In this document: piece by piece, positions 11,846-22,697 of the stretch
Numbering within the stretch: position 1 is the stretch's first letter
How the letters are laid out: every line of letters starts with the position of its first letter
Assembly (NCBI GenBank): GCA_963920525.1
Contig: OY986435.1
Location: 223,684,399-223,748,398, forward strand
Direction: 5' to 3'
DNA length: 64,000 nucleotides
DNA from: Dichetophora obliterata
Taxonomy: Eukaryota > Arthropoda > Insecta > Diptera > Sciomyzidae
The notes under the pieces: model-generated
What the model saw: the letters and a program-made list of their open reading frames with translations, nothing else
Database searches by the model: none
What the model was told of the DNA's origin: nothing
Program-made: the position numbers and the translations under genes

Positions 11846-12331
11846 TGTTCGTAAAAAATTTGAAATAACTTTAATTGAAAGCACATTAAGAGGCGAAAAC
11901 GTTTGTAAATATTACTTAAATATGCAAAACAAAATCGCTAAAATGAAGCAGCACCAAATTCGTGCAGAGAATTTTATAATGATGGTGTTGACAAAAATTT
12001 TGTAAAAACAAGATACATTCCAATGCAAATTAGGAACATTTTTAAATATGTCTGTTTATAAATATAAACCAATTATTAAGAAGAACATTAACTTGAACCT
12101 ACGTTAAAGGTTAATCTTAAAAAAAATACAAATATTATATGAAATTTAGGACAAATATCTGTTTTTCCTTTAATTTCTGTGGACTTGATTCTTATTTGAA
12201 CTTCGTTACTTGTGTTGTAAATTCTCTTACAAAATATATTTTGCGTTTTCTTTAAACTTGAAAAAAAAAACAATCACTACGTATTTGAAATATGTATTTG
12301 AAACAAACTATTTACTTTGCTTATCAAAAAA
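11846..12331. other. A+T-rich spacer
   Basis: Short open frames here show no recognisable domain and low-complexity composition. Confidence 0.35.
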
Positions 12332-12412
12332 GTGCACTTGAGATCGTTAAAAAGGTGCACTTGAGATCGTTAAAAAAGTTCACTTGAGATCAGTAAAAAA
12401 GTGAACGTTTTT
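12332..12412. repeat. 23-bp tandem repeat, about 3.5 copies
   Basis: Units start at 12332, 12355, 12378 and 12401 with consensus GTGCACTTGAGATCGTTAAA. The array is bracketed by inverted CTTATCAAAAAA (about 12320) and TTTTTTGATAAG (about 12408), so the block can fold back. Confidence 0.85.
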
Positions 12413-12922
12413 TGATAAGAGAGCTTCAATTGTGTAATACTTGCGTTTTAGCATGTAAAGAACATTTATTAAATTTGCTGTTTGCTTAAATATCATACAT
12501 GTAAATTAGGCCGGAGCGAATTTTAAAAGGGCGTAGCATCGATTTGGCGCAGAATACATTCGACAATACCTCTCAAACAAACATGTTAAATACAAAATTT
12601 TATTTCGATCTGATTGCATCTTCCTGCTCCGGTTTGTCCTTAAAATCAGGACATTTTTAAAAAACTAACACCGTGTTACACACATTCTGTCCTATGAACC
12701 AAATTTACTTTTTCGGAAAGGGGATAAAAAATAAAAATACACGTGTATCGGCGATTTTCATGTACACGTCAGAATTTTTTTTTTTAAGTTTGAAGCATAT
12801 ATATTTTTTTATTTAAATGGTTATCGTTTTTTTTAAGGTTTCAGTTCGTAAAAAAAACAATTTTTTTTATTACTTTTGTTTTATAAAAATAAAGAATTGT
12901 TACATTAAAAATTTTAATGCTT

Positions 12923-13700
12923 TTAAAGAAATTTAGGCCTTTTATTTTTGCGGTTGTAAGCATTTGCTTCAGTTATTTTAAAATCAGCCGCCACTATATT
13001 CCACTGCTTAGAGCGTGATGCAAAGAGTTCTGCTGTTCTCCTCGACAAATTTCCGTCTCGTACGAGGTCATTGAAGTCGGCTTGCGTTATAAAATGCGGC
13101 ATTGCAGTCCCAATTTCACTGGATGTTGCCACAAGTTCCGATACTTGTGGACTCTCGCATCTCGCATTCGATGGAAGAAAAGTTGATAGCAGTTTTGGTA
13201 CAACTGTTGATTCTGCATCGCTTATTTCGGGAACATTATCAAAAATCTCCACTGAAGCCGCTACACGGTCTTCTGGTGAGTATAGAACTGCTGGAATTAC
13301 CGATTCTACATTAGCGTAGCGAATTTTGTTGCGGTGAATGTATTGGTACCCTTTTGTTTGAGCAAAAGTAGCACAATTTATTGCAGTGCTCCGTGCGTGG
13401 TAGCCAAATAGTTGGTACAGCGTACTTTATTGTTGACCTTCCATCAGTAAACTTGCACAAATTTCTGTAGTAATAGTCGCACACGACTTCCGGAGTATAC
13501 CACAAGTAAGGACCATAAGCAGTCTTAAATATTTTCTGAAACGAATTCACCACTGTTTTAGTGATATTTTTGAAATTTTTACTTGGTGCGAATAAGCCAC
13601 AAACGTAACAAAAGTTATTTCGCGTCGGACACAGCATTTTTTTCAGATGAAATATATAGAAATTCGTTTTCGCACAACAGAACTTAAAACAATATTGCAA
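12923..13700 (-). pseudogene. Uncharacterised cysteine-rich arthropod family protein, frameshifted
   Basis: Two adjoining minus-strand frames read as one protein. The upstream half (13311-13700) has a zinc-finger-like set: NNFCYVCGLF, WYTPEVVCDYYYRNL, and HCNKLCYFC. The downstream half (12923-13320) enters in another frame at YANVESVIPA and carries PHFITQADFNDLVRD followed by AELFASRSKQWN. I recall this motif order from an uncharacterised protein family found in many arthropods; I know no biochemical function for it. A single frameshift lies near 13330-13345, and the end (NRKNKRPKFL then stop) looks shorter than family members as I remember them. It sits alone between the long TIRs, so it is either the element's own protein or a captured gene. 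It could still be read as two exons, but no good splice sites were seen at the join. Confidence 0.6.
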
Positions 13701-13721
13701 TTCCTTATTTCATCTGTCAGA

Positions 13722-13862
13722 AGGGGCCCTTAAACGATACTACATGTCCATCCGACCTGTCAAGTCATCACACATGTAGTATCGTTCGTGTGCAAGAAAT
13801 CAAGGCGGATGGACATGTCCCATGGAAGTTAGATGGACATGTAGTATCGTTTGAGGGCCCCT
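13722..13862. mobile_element. 141-bp MITE with ~31-bp TIRs
   Basis: The left end AGGGGCCCTTAAACGATACT and the inverted right end AGGGGCCCTCAAACGATACT differ at one position, and the match continues through ACATGTCCATC. It is flanked by AGA on both sides (13719-13721 and 13863-13865), a possible 3-bp duplication as in PIF/Harbinger-type elements. It lies upstream of the cysteine-rich gene inside the long-TIR element. Related sequence (GGTCGGATGGACATGTAG) recurs near 50735. Confidence 0.8.
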
Positions 13863-14760
13863 AGACCAGTTGTAAGTGTTGTAAAAGTCAAAAACTGTTT
13901 AGTGTTAGAAGGTTACTATGGATTAACTACAACTATATCGAGTAGGATGGGTCAAAAAACATTTTTTTTTCCTAACGCTTTAGTAGTTTAAAAATTTTGA
14001 GTCCCTTCAAGTTATGCTAAGAAAAGTGAAAAAATATTTTTTTTCAAAAATAATCAAAAATGGGGGAAATCTGAGAATTGATAAAAATTGTTTTTAAAAA
14101 ATTTGATGTGCTACAGACATTTCCACGAGTCTGCCTACAAAAAATCAGCTCGATTAGATCACTGAAAAAGGGTTAAAAATCGGTCCAAAGGCTTCCACAC
14201 AGGCCACTACGAGCTTTATACTTCAAACTTAAAAAAAAAAAAATTCTGACGTGTTCATGAAAATCGACGATACACGTGTATTTTTATTTTTTCCCCTCTT
14301 TCCGAATATGTGCGTTGGGTTCATAGGAGAGAAAAAAATTTATTTTTTGTAACACCGTGTAATGGAATGAAAAAATCATAAGAAGTGGTTCGGTTAGTAC
14401 AAGCATGAAATGGAGGTACACAAAATTTCGTCCTGTTCTGATCACATCTTCCTGCTCTAAGATATCCTTAAAAATGACATTAATTATAAAAAAAATTATA
14501 TTGCAAAAATTTTTAGATAAAGTTATAGGTACTAACCCAAGTATTGATTATGTGATATTTTTTCGATACAACGTCATCTTATTCCAGAATGTCCTTGAAA
14601 ATAGCATATTTTTAAAATCATAAAAATCGTTTAAAAGTACGGCCAAATCAGCTGACAATAGGATAAACTAAACACATAATAAATTTCATTACGATCTGAC
14701 CCAAAAGGCCTACTTCAGAGTGTCCTTGAAAATAACATATATCTTAAAATTATTTATATC

Positions 14761-16379
14761 GCAGCAACGCCGTAGATAAGGGGGTTCAGGGGTTCAACCC
14801 CCCATTAGCAACCCAGAATATTTTTATATATTAAATAAAAACACAAATATTCCAAATTATTTAGTTTTCCCATTCCATGCAGATAAATTAAAAATTGTAT
14901 TTGGTTAGCAAATATATAGTTAAGGGCAAGTTATCATCTAGGCATCCTTAAATACGGTGATGTGCTTCAATTTCCTTTTTCATAGAAGGAAGTAAACGAA
15001 CACCTTGATTTTTTTTGCAGTTATTTATTTATTCTTAAAGTGAAGAAAGGTACCCAAACGATATCAATTATAAAGCGCGTTCATGTTGTCTTATACAAAA
15101 AAATAAAAAAATGCTTAAAACTATATTATATTTTTTAGAGCTTAAACCAATAATATCAATTAGTAATTGAAAATTACAAAAATGGCGAATATGTGAAATT
15201 TTAGTACCGTTTTTAACATTTTTCGTTCTTTAAAGAGCTCTAAAAAACCAGCCTAATTTTTCTTAATTTAGGCTAATGATCTAATTTATCTAAAAATATT
15301 TTTCTACGAATTTTATTCGTAATTTTCAGCCACGAATACAATTCGTAGAATGGACGTAGTTTGGTAGGCATTTCGAACATTTTATTCGTACAAAAACAAA
15401 TGTATATTGTACGAATACATTTACGAATGATCCTGTCTCTGGTTTGAACTACGGTTCTTTAGCTTATGGGCCACGTACTCTTCCAGTAGGTTACGGCCAC
15501 CTTGCAATCACACTTTTCCTTATATTCCGTAATTGTTCGACAAACCAGTCTGAACGATTTCAGTTGTAAATTTTTTAAACTCAACTAAAACTTCGTACTT
15601 TCTACGAATGTAATGGAATTTTAGTAAATACTGCGAATGTAATGAAAGAAATTACGAAGTTATTCCTACGAAAAATTTATGAATGTTAAGGCATGATATC
15701 CCTTATTAGTCGAAGATCATTCTTCGTAGCAACAGATAGCAAGGGGCATTTCATTCTATAACGGATATAAACTTTGACGATATGCACATTTATGCTTGAA
15801 AGTCATTGTAAACAAGTAGAAGACAAAGTAAATACATTTTATAAAAAGTAATGTTTTCCCCAAAGTCAGCTTGTTTTTCTATCATTATTATGACTTAATT
15901 TGGAATTTTTTTTTAATTTTCCTAAACTTAATAAAATGACAAAAAATTCTGCAGCATTTAAACCAAGAATTTTAAGAAAGTTGCAGCGATCTAGGCGAGA
16001 ACAAAGCTTCTAATTCACAAGCGAAAGAAAAAATTAGGAAATTCAATAAAGTAGGCCAATTTTGGATCAAGGACTAATTTTTAAAAAAATCTTATATCAT
16101 ATTAAGCAAACGATTTTACATAAGAATTTATTATAGTCAAAAGTTTTTTATGTAATAAACGTAAATAAGACACTCGACTTAAAACAACCATTTTTTCTTC
16201 TTAAAATTGACGTTATGTAGCGGCGCCCACCCAGTTTCAGAATTTTCTGGACTTTTTTTCGAGTCACGTGCTTATATTAAACCAGGATTCATAATCAAGC
16301 CTTGCAGGGAGTTCTGGAATATGCTAAGAAAATGTATGAAACCCAAAACAAATCTTATAAACATGTACCTCTTTATTTA
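14761..16379. other. A+T-rich region with TACGAAT-rich inverted repeats
   Basis: A G/C-rich patch at 14772-14812 (GGGGGTTCAGGGGTTCAACC) resembles the end of a hAT or similar element, but no partner end was found. From about 15300 to 15690 many ACGAAT/ATTCGT motifs occur in both orientations. No protein-coding similarity was seen elsewhere. Confidence 0.4.
15302..15350. repeat. Short hairpin with ~19-bp arms
   Basis: TTCTACGAATTTTATTCGT pairs with ACGAATACAATTCGTAGAA (one mismatch) across an 11-bp loop. It is part of a cluster of ACGAAT-type motifs. Confidence 0.8.
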
Positions 16380-16600
16380 TCTATATATAAAAAAATGGAT
16401 GCATGTATGTGGGTATGTGGCTATATCACGTATAGACTCCAAAACCGCTGAATCGACCTTGATGAAATTTTCAGGGAAACTGAAGCCACATCTTGATAGT
16501 GTTCCTGTGAGGTTTGGTAACGATTGGACGAGGGGGCGTGGTATCACCCATACAAGCCAAATTTGCGCTATCGATCACATACCAAAAAAGGATATATATC
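16380..16600 (+). mobile_element. Helentron/DINE-like fragment (5' part)
   Basis: It starts TATATATAAAAAAATGGATG, then TATAGACTCCAAAACCGCTG and TTGATGAAATTTTCAGG, the layout typical of dipteran Helentron/DINE-1 repeats. The following GGGGGCGTGG..ACCCATACAAGCC block matches the unit of the array at 22698-23600. No 3' terminus was identified. An overlapping open frame is a by-product of the repeat. Confidence 0.6.
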
Positions 16601-17403
16601 AGACGGTTTTTTATTTTATTTATTTCTTTAATTAAATGTAAGCGCTTGCAAGAATAAACTTATAATTAAGCACCGATTACATATATGGCGATAATATCAA
16701 CACAAAAATATGAGATGTAAAACATAATCTTGAATAAAATTTAAAGTTAAAATTACATATGGGAAAAAGTTAAAACATTAACAATTTTGTAAAATTGAAC
16801 CAAAGGTAATAACTGAGATTTATAACAAATATAAATAATAAGACAAACAAAAAACTAAAAAAATGGGGAAAAATTAAAAGAATAAAATTAAAAGGAGATT
16901 AAAGGATAGAAAAAAAAGAAAACGAAATAATATAGCTTAAGTTAAAGTGAACACAAATAATCTGATAGTGTTGACAGTTCTAACTTACTCTTCCAAGTAA
17001 TTTTATTTGCTTTTCAGAATTCTTAACTAACTAAGCTTAAATAAAAAATCGACTCTTGCACTCGTTCAGAATCAAATTGTCTGCCAAAAATCCCGTTCGG
17101 CCTGATCCGTTGTTTTATGGTGCCACACAAAATACGTAGAAGCGTATATGTATGTGTGCATGCATTCACCCAGTGGGCAAAAGCAGGTCTTTGAAGCACT
17201 TCTAGCAGGCCATCATATGGATTTCTTAGCCCTTCCGTGCTCGTTTCCAAGCCCATAAGCTTTTTTATATGAAACGAGAAAATTTTCTAGGCCTTCCGCT
17301 CTCGCGACTCTAAAGAAGCCTGCTAGAAGCCCTTCTTTAGAATGTACATTAGAAAGAAAGCAATATAAATATCAACTTGAAATAAAAAAACTTTTGACAA
17401 ATT
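16601..17403. other. Spacer without recognised gene
   Basis: Very A+T-rich to about 17030, then a more mixed stretch with TTCTAGCAGGCC (about 17202) and the opposite-facing GGCCTTCCGCTC/GCCTGCTAGAAG near 17291-17330, a possible small inverted repeat. Confidence 0.3.
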
Positions 17404-17470
17404 TCAGATTTGAACCAGCGTCCTCTCAGCTGGCGGTCTGGTATCTTACCCACTCGTCCACCTCAGTTGA
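17404..17470 (-). repeat. tRNA-derived SINE-like head
   Basis: On the minus strand, TGGACGAGTGG (17450-17460) matches an A box of the Ser/Leu tRNA type and GGTTCAAATCT (17406-17416) a B box, with an arm between them. Flanking sequence is not tRNA-like, so it is a SINE head or tRNA pseudogene. Confidence 0.55.
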
Positions 17471-17689
17471 TAACAAACTTCAGCTTATTTTGCATCATTA
17501 CTGTTGATGCCAGTTGTCAAAAGCTGCAACAAGCCAGCATCAAAGCTGTTGTTATGCCAGTTGTTGTTATTTGTAATTTTTATTTAGAATATCTAAATTG
17601 TTGCATTTAAAAGAGCTTTTTCTTGTATGCTAATATTCTTTTTCAATAAATTACTAAAAATTACTAAATTACTAAATATTACAAATGAA

Positions 17690-17960
17690 AGTAAGTTTTC
17701 GGGAGCGCGGGTTCGCAACCCAGCTCGGCCCAAAAAAATTTTTTTTTTTGTATATTTTTTAAAATCTAAATTTTTTTACAAATTTTTCTGTCCATTTAAA
17801 AATTTTTTTGGAATTTTTTTGTAAATTTCTTCATACAAAAATAATAGAAAAGACAGAAGTTTTCCATATAAAAGTTTTCATATAATGTGATATGCAATGT
17901 GTTAGATATCGGAGACCTGGGTTCGCGTCCCAACTCGGACAAAAAAAAATATTTTTTTTT
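17690..17960 (+). repeat. Repeated tRNA-like 3' segments
   Basis: Two similar segments, GCGCGGGTTCGCAACCCAGC (17705) and ACCTGGGTTCGCGTCCCAAC (17917), each contain a B-box-like GGTTCGCNNCC followed by CTCGG and a long A/T homopolymer run. They look like two decayed SINE copies about 210 bp apart. Confidence 0.45.
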
Positions 17961-18404
17961 GTTTTTTCTTTAAGGTTTTATTTTTTTAATTAATCTGATC
18001 ATTTATAATTTTTAAAAAATTTTTTAAAATTTTTTTTTATATAAAATAACAGGAAAAGACTCCAAACCTTCAAAAGGTAGGCCTTACAGAAGCACTCATC
18101 AATCATGGATCATGGAAGGTATATTGACGCCAACAAGAGCGCTACTAGCATGCATTCTTTTGCATATCGCTAGCTAAAATGCCCACTGGGCAACAACAGA
18201 ACAAACAAAGACCAAATCAAAGAAGACAAAAGAACTGAACAGTTGCAGGGCTGCCGAGTAATAATTAACACTACTAAATACTTAATACTATTACATCTCG
18301 GATATTAGATCTGTTGAATAATAATTGATTAAATAAGTGTTGCTACGACAAATCCATCTTTAGACAGTGTATTTCCTCTTTATGCAACGGTAATTTAGGC
18401 CAGT
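17961..18404. other. Spacer, possible gypsy 3' flank
   Basis: Poly-A/T runs to about 18050. The stretch 18240-18404 lies immediately 3' of the minus-strand gypsy pol and could contain a remnant of its 3' UTR or LTR, but I could not find a second LTR copy. Confidence 0.3.
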
Positions 18405-20686
18405 CTAATTTAAATAACACACTCCTGAGCCACGCCAATCCACCCATTTTCTTATGTGGGAGGCCTCAATGATACCATCATATGGTAGTTGAGTGATCTG
18501 GCAGTTGTCAATATCACGAACCACATATCTGTCATGTGAGAGGACTTTATGTATCCTATAAGGACCTTTATATTTCGGAATAAACTTTTTATTTGTGCCT
18601 ACTGTTGAATCGATATTTCTTATTAGAACGAACTCGCCTATTTGAAATTCGGGGGGTGGTTTATGCTTTTCGGAATGATATCTAGAATTTATCTGTTGAA
18701 CAATTTTAATGGCGTCTGCCGCCTCTGATCGTAAATTATCTAGACGCCTTTCGGAACCGCTCGTGAACTTTTCATCAAGATGTTCAATAAGTAAGTCAAT
18801 TTCGCGTCCGCGTTGGGAAACGCCAAAAAGCAAATGGCTTGGTGTCTGTTAGGTACATGAGTGAACCGAATTATTTATTGCATATTCAACATCGGAAAGT
18901 TCACGCGCCCAATCGGAATGTTGTACTGGCTCCGTGGTTTTCGCAAGCATGGCTTTTAAAACTCGATTAATTCTTTCCACTTGGCCGTTAGCCCGAGGCA
19001 TAGCCACAGCCACCTTAATATGCTTCATATTTTTATCCCTTAAATAAGAAATAAAATCCAGGGACGTAAAACACGGTCACTGACAAGACGCCTGGGACGA
19101 CTGTAATAATCGAAATATCTGTCTAGTGCAGTACATACCTCTTTAGTGCTTGTGGTATTTGTCGGATAAAGTTTAACATATTTTGTGAAACCGTCAATAA
19201 CAGCTAAAATATGTTTTCGCTTAGAGGCAATAGCCGGAAGAGGGCCAAAATGATCGATATGAATCGTATCGAACGGAAGTGATTTCTTCGGAATATTATA
19301 AAGATTTCTATCATTTGAGTGAGGAGCGGTTGAATATAAGAGGCACTTTAGGCAATTTCGTATGAATTTATCTACTTTGTTTTTCATGTCTGGGAACCAG
19401 TAGTAGCACAAAAGCTGATTAACACACTTTGTTGTAGCTAAATGACCTAGCTTTTCATGAATATTCCGAATAATATTCGTTTCCATTTCTTTCGGAACAT
19501 ATAACAGGAATTTTCCGTCTTTGGTTTTACGATAAATCAGTCCGTCATCTAAAACAAAGTTTTTGACTTCGCCCTCCTCTAAGAGGTCTCTTAATTTTAC
19601 AATTTCACTATCACGGTTTTGCGTTATTTGTAGCTGAATGTCAATATCTTCGGAGTTAATGGCTAAAACAGTTGGATTACGACTGAGGGCATCGGCATGC
19701 CCCATACTAGCAACACTTCTATGCTGAATGGTGTAATTATAGTTTTCCAATTCCAAAGCCCATCTGGCAATTCTGGCGTTCACACTTTTTTGTTTAATGC
19801 TAGTGTTAGTGAATTACAGTCGGAAATAATTCGGAATGGAATCCCTTCTAAGTAAATTCGGAAACGTCGTAAGAAATAAATTATAGAGAGTGTTTCCAAT
19901 TCGAAACTATGGTATCTACTTTCGGCTTGGGTTGTTCGTTTCGAAAAATAAGCCACAGGGTGAAATTTACCATCTTCCTGTTTTTGCAATAACACACTAC
20001 CAAAGTCGACTGAACTAGCATCACAATGAAGCTCGGTTTCCTTCATTGGATGATAAATGGATAGCACTGGTGTTTCGAGAAGTTTAGCTTTCAGCATCTT
20101 AAATGCATTTTGACAATCATCATCAAAGACGAAAACACACTCTTTCTTTGCTAAATCAAGTAATGGTTTAGCAATTCTCGAAAATGACGGAATAAACCGA
20201 CGGAAATACGAGAATAGTCCTAAGCATCGTTGCACTTCGCGTGTATTCGCCGGAGCTGGAAAGTGTGTAATTGCTTCAAGATGTTTATCGCTAGGTCTCA
20301 CACCATTTTCCCCGACACAATACCCAAGCAATTCTATTTCGGAAAAACAAAATTGACATTTACGTAAGTTTAATTCTAGACGAAATTGGGACAACCTCTC
20401 TAAAATACGGCTTAAGTCTTCGAAATGCTTTTCAATAGTGTTACTCATGATCGTAATGTCGTCCATATAGACTACAACTATGCCCTCGTCAAGAAATGGT
20501 ATAAGAACATGGTTTATAAATCGCTGGAATATCGCAGGAGCGTTTTTTAGCCCAAAAGGCATTCGAATATATTCGTACTGGCCCATGGGTGTGACAAAAG
20601 CTGTAAACTTAACTGAATTTTCGGCAACACGAATTTGATGAAATCCCTTTTTAAGATCTAAAGTACTGAAACAAGGTTGCATTGGA
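18405..20686 (-). pseudogene. Ty3/gypsy-type pol remnant (RT, RNase H, integrase)
   Basis: Decayed LTR-retrotransposon polyprotein without gag, protease or the N-terminal part of RT. It begins at FSTLDLKKGFHQ (RT motif A region) and continues through MPFGLKNAPAIFQRF, catalytic VYMDDITIM, and an RNase H segment (ELHCDASS, HSFELETLSIIY). A frame change near 19783 leads to the integrase: an HHCC zinc segment (HEKLGHL...CLKC), HIDHFGPLP (first Asp) and LVSDR (second Asp), then another break near 19080. The integrase C-terminal frame at 18405-18833 keeps the GPY/F motif (KYKGPYRI). Several frameshifts and stops show it is dead. No LTR pair was recognised. It is truncated by the LINE fragment at 20690. 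Confidence 0.9.
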
Positions 20687-20707
20687 TTTAAACAAGGTTG
20701 CATTGGA
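20669..20707. repeat. 21-bp duplication at a gypsy/LINE junction
   Basis: AAACAAGGTTGCATTGGA occurs at 20669-20686 and 20690-20707, a 21-bp period, exactly where gypsy pol stops and LINE coding similarity begins. It may be a target duplication, a 3'-tail repeat of the LINE or a repair duplication. Confidence 0.85.
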
Positions 20708-21330
20708 AATACGCTGTAAAGAGAATGGAAGCGAATCGCAAAGACGTTTAGCATTAACAAAAAACTGCCGTTCTGATGCCAAGCAGGCGTGTCTAGGTTG
20801 AACCAAGTTGTTACCGCGCTGAGATCTTAAAAATTTTAATTTTTCATATAAATAAAGAGGTTCCTTAGTAAAAATGATTTTATGCAAGAAGACTGACGCC
20901 TTCATGTTCAGGACATGGTCAAAAGTCAAACCGAATATTTGTTTTGCATACTGTGATATGCGGTCAGTTCGTTTAAGACCGAAGACATAACGAGCGATGT
21001 TGTTATAAGCAACGTTCAGCTTGCTCTTACTTGCAGAGTCACAGTATGCGAAAATTTCAGATCCATATAGTACGGTGGGAACGAGATACGTTTTTGCCAG
21101 CAGCATTCTAATGTTAAAGGAGGTGAAATATTGTGTAGCCCACAGGTTGCGGAGCATACCGAAGATTTTTCCCACTGTGATATTGACATAATTTGTCCAA
21201 TCCAAGGTACTGTTGAAAGTAATGCCCAAATTTTTTGCCGACTTCACGACCTCAATACATGATCTGTTTAGTATGACTTCAGGTAGAATTGAAGTGAAAT
21301 TATGTTTCCAAGCTATAACTTAACATTTTG
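20708..21330 (-). pseudogene. LINE ORF2 C-terminal fragment (CR1-like group)
   Basis: The minus-strand frame (20651-21247, with continuation up to about 21330) encodes the region after the RT palm: KSAKNLGITFNSTLDW, then VLYGSEIFAYCDS, an AYNNIARYVFGLKR segment and a terminal FFVNAKRLCDSLP. The same order occurs in the copies at 34694-35434 and 35680-38180 but with clearly different sequence, so this is a related, separate family. Endonuclease and catalytic RT are absent. The gypsy remnant abuts its 3' side. Confidence 0.8.
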
Positions 21331-21339
21331 ACTTGTTTG

Positions 21340-22515
21340 GATTGACTTGTTTCAATCGTAAAAAACTAAGATTTAGTAATTTTGTTCAGATGGTTACTGT
21401 CAGCAACTGTAAAAAAATGAGCGTGGTCGTTGTATAAAAACGCCCACTTTTTCGAAATCATGGCAATTCCGGAGTTCTACACATTTTTACAGTGAAACTT
21501 GCTGTGTAGGTGCTCCAAGAGGAGCAATATCTATATCAATATCTATATATATAAAAAGCAAAACGATGTGTGTCTGGCTGTGTGATGCCTATAGACTCCA
21601 AAATTACTGAACCGATTGACCTGCAATTTTGGCAGTCGATTTGTTTCAGGTACGAGATAGTTGAGGACAAATTGAGGACACCCCCTTTTACCGCCCCTAA
21701 ATCAATAAAAATATTATATTTCAGTCGGTTTGGGTCGTATAAGGCTAAAATTTTGTAATTTATTATGTACGGTTACTGTCGACAACTGTACTAAAAATGG
21801 GTTTCCTCGCCCCTTTTACCGCCCACAAACCAATGAAAATGTTTTATTTCAACGGTTTGGGTCGTATAAGACTTAAATTTGATACTTTGGTTTGTGTAGT
21901 TACTGATAGTAACTGTTGCACGCCCCCTTTTTGCGCCCACAAATCAGTGAAAATGCTATATTTCAAGCAGTTTTGGCCGTATGAAACTAACATGTGATAC
22001 CTAAGTTTGTATGGTTACTTTCGGTAACTGTACTCAAAAAGGGCGTCATCGCTATATAGCCACACCCACTTTTTGAGAAATAATTAAAATTGGCTACTGG
22101 GTCGATTGAGCTAAAATTTTGGCTTAATTTGTATGGTTACTGTCAGTAACTGTACCAAAAAATTGGTTTCTACGCCCCCTTTTACCGCCCACAAACCAAT
22201 GAAAATGTTTTATTTCAACGGCTTGCGTGGTATTAGACAAACATTTTGTAATTTAGTTCGTATGGTTACTCTCGGCAAGTGCACTAAAAATGGGCCTGTC
22301 CCACTTTAGTTAAACTCACTTTTCGGGGGGTCAGCAAAGTGTGCCAGGCTATATTTCGCACGGTTTTGATCGTATTAGACTAAAATTTGGTAGTGCATAT
22401 GGCTACTTTCGGCAGCTATACTGAAAATGGTGCATATATTTGGCATTTCTTGACATTTTCATATATGGCAGCAAGGCGGTCTGTGACAGAACAACGTCTG
22501 CCGGGGAATACTATC
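21340..22515 (+). mobile_element. Helentron/DINE-like sequence with a tandem core
   Basis: A start-like segment at about 21546 (TATATATAAAAAGCAAAACG, then TATAGACTCCAAAATTACTG and GAACCGATTGACC) matches Helentron/DINE-1 5' regions. A tandem array fills the middle, and ACAGAACAACGTCTGCCGGG (about 22487) resembles the 3' subterminal sequence of such elements; the final CTAGT is not present. The segment 21340-21540, with one array-type unit at 21392, appears to be the tail of another copy. It has no coding capacity and would depend on enzymes from elsewhere. Confidence 0.55.
21771..22435 (+). repeat. Array A: six degenerate 115-137-bp units
   Basis: Units are marked by GGTTACTGTC..AACTGTACTAAAAA at about 21771, 21898, 22013, 22135, 22264 and 22401. 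Each also has CGCCCCCTTTTACCGCCCAC-like and ATTTCAACGGTTTGGGTCG-like parts. Open frames running through it are repeat by-products. Confidence 0.8.
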
Positions 22516-22697
22516 TATATATCGTCGGCCTAGTTCTAATACGACGTAACTCAAAATTATCTATTGTTCAGGAGGCAAAGAAAACTGTTTATTATTTGTA
22601 TGAAGTTCATGCATTATCGTATTGTTTCAAACGTTCTACCTCCCTTTTCTTCATACAAACATTAAAAACTAAAAAAGGACATAGATGTATTCAGGAC
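22516..22697. other. Linker between arrays A and B
   Basis: Unique-looking sequence without a recognisable feature. Confidence 0.3.

Larger units (their letters stand above)
12668..14360. mobile_element. Long-TIR DNA element, 1,693 bp, with a captured or own gene
   Basis: Terminal inverted repeats of about 140-155 bp occupy 12668-12805 and 14205-14360. The outer ends are ACACCGTGTTAC and, reversed, ACACGGTGTTAC. Strong pairing includes CCTATGAACC, TTCGGAAAG, AAAATACACGTGTATCG and CACGTCAGAATTTTTT. Between them lie a minus-strand cysteine-rich gene (12923-13700) and a nested 141-bp MITE. Removing 12668-14360 restores the period of the surrounding tandem repeat, which fixes the boundaries within a few bases. 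No target duplication could be read with confidence. The superfamily is not recognised. Confidence 0.8.
12580..14760. repeat. ~131-bp tandem repeat interrupted by an insertion
   Basis: Related units contain a TCCTGCTC..TCCTTAAAA-type core at 12627, 14449, 14579 and 14711. The last three are 130 and 132 bp apart. Subtracting the 1,693-bp insertion (12668-14360) makes the first interval 129 bp. All carry TTTC.T.CTGATC/TCTGAC-like sequence upstream of the core. The function is unknown; it looks like satellite or the tandem part of another repeat. Confidence 0.75.

Noticed and set aside
12332..12412. Regular short repeats considered as a CRISPR array
   Set aside because: The 23-bp units are contiguous with no unique spacers, and the host is a eukaryote.
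14772..14812. G/C-rich GGGGGTTCAGGGGTTCAACC patch resembling a transposon end
   Set aside because: No partner terminus or duplication was found nearby.
17171..18200. Possible 1-kb element with CCCAGTGGGCA ends
   Set aside because: CCCAGTGGGCA near 17169 and its inverse near 18182 match, but the motif is nearly self-complementary and pairing stops after about 13 bp; no target duplication.
18240..18404. Possible gypsy LTR downstream of pol
   Set aside because: No second copy of this sequence was found on the other side, so an LTR cannot be shown.
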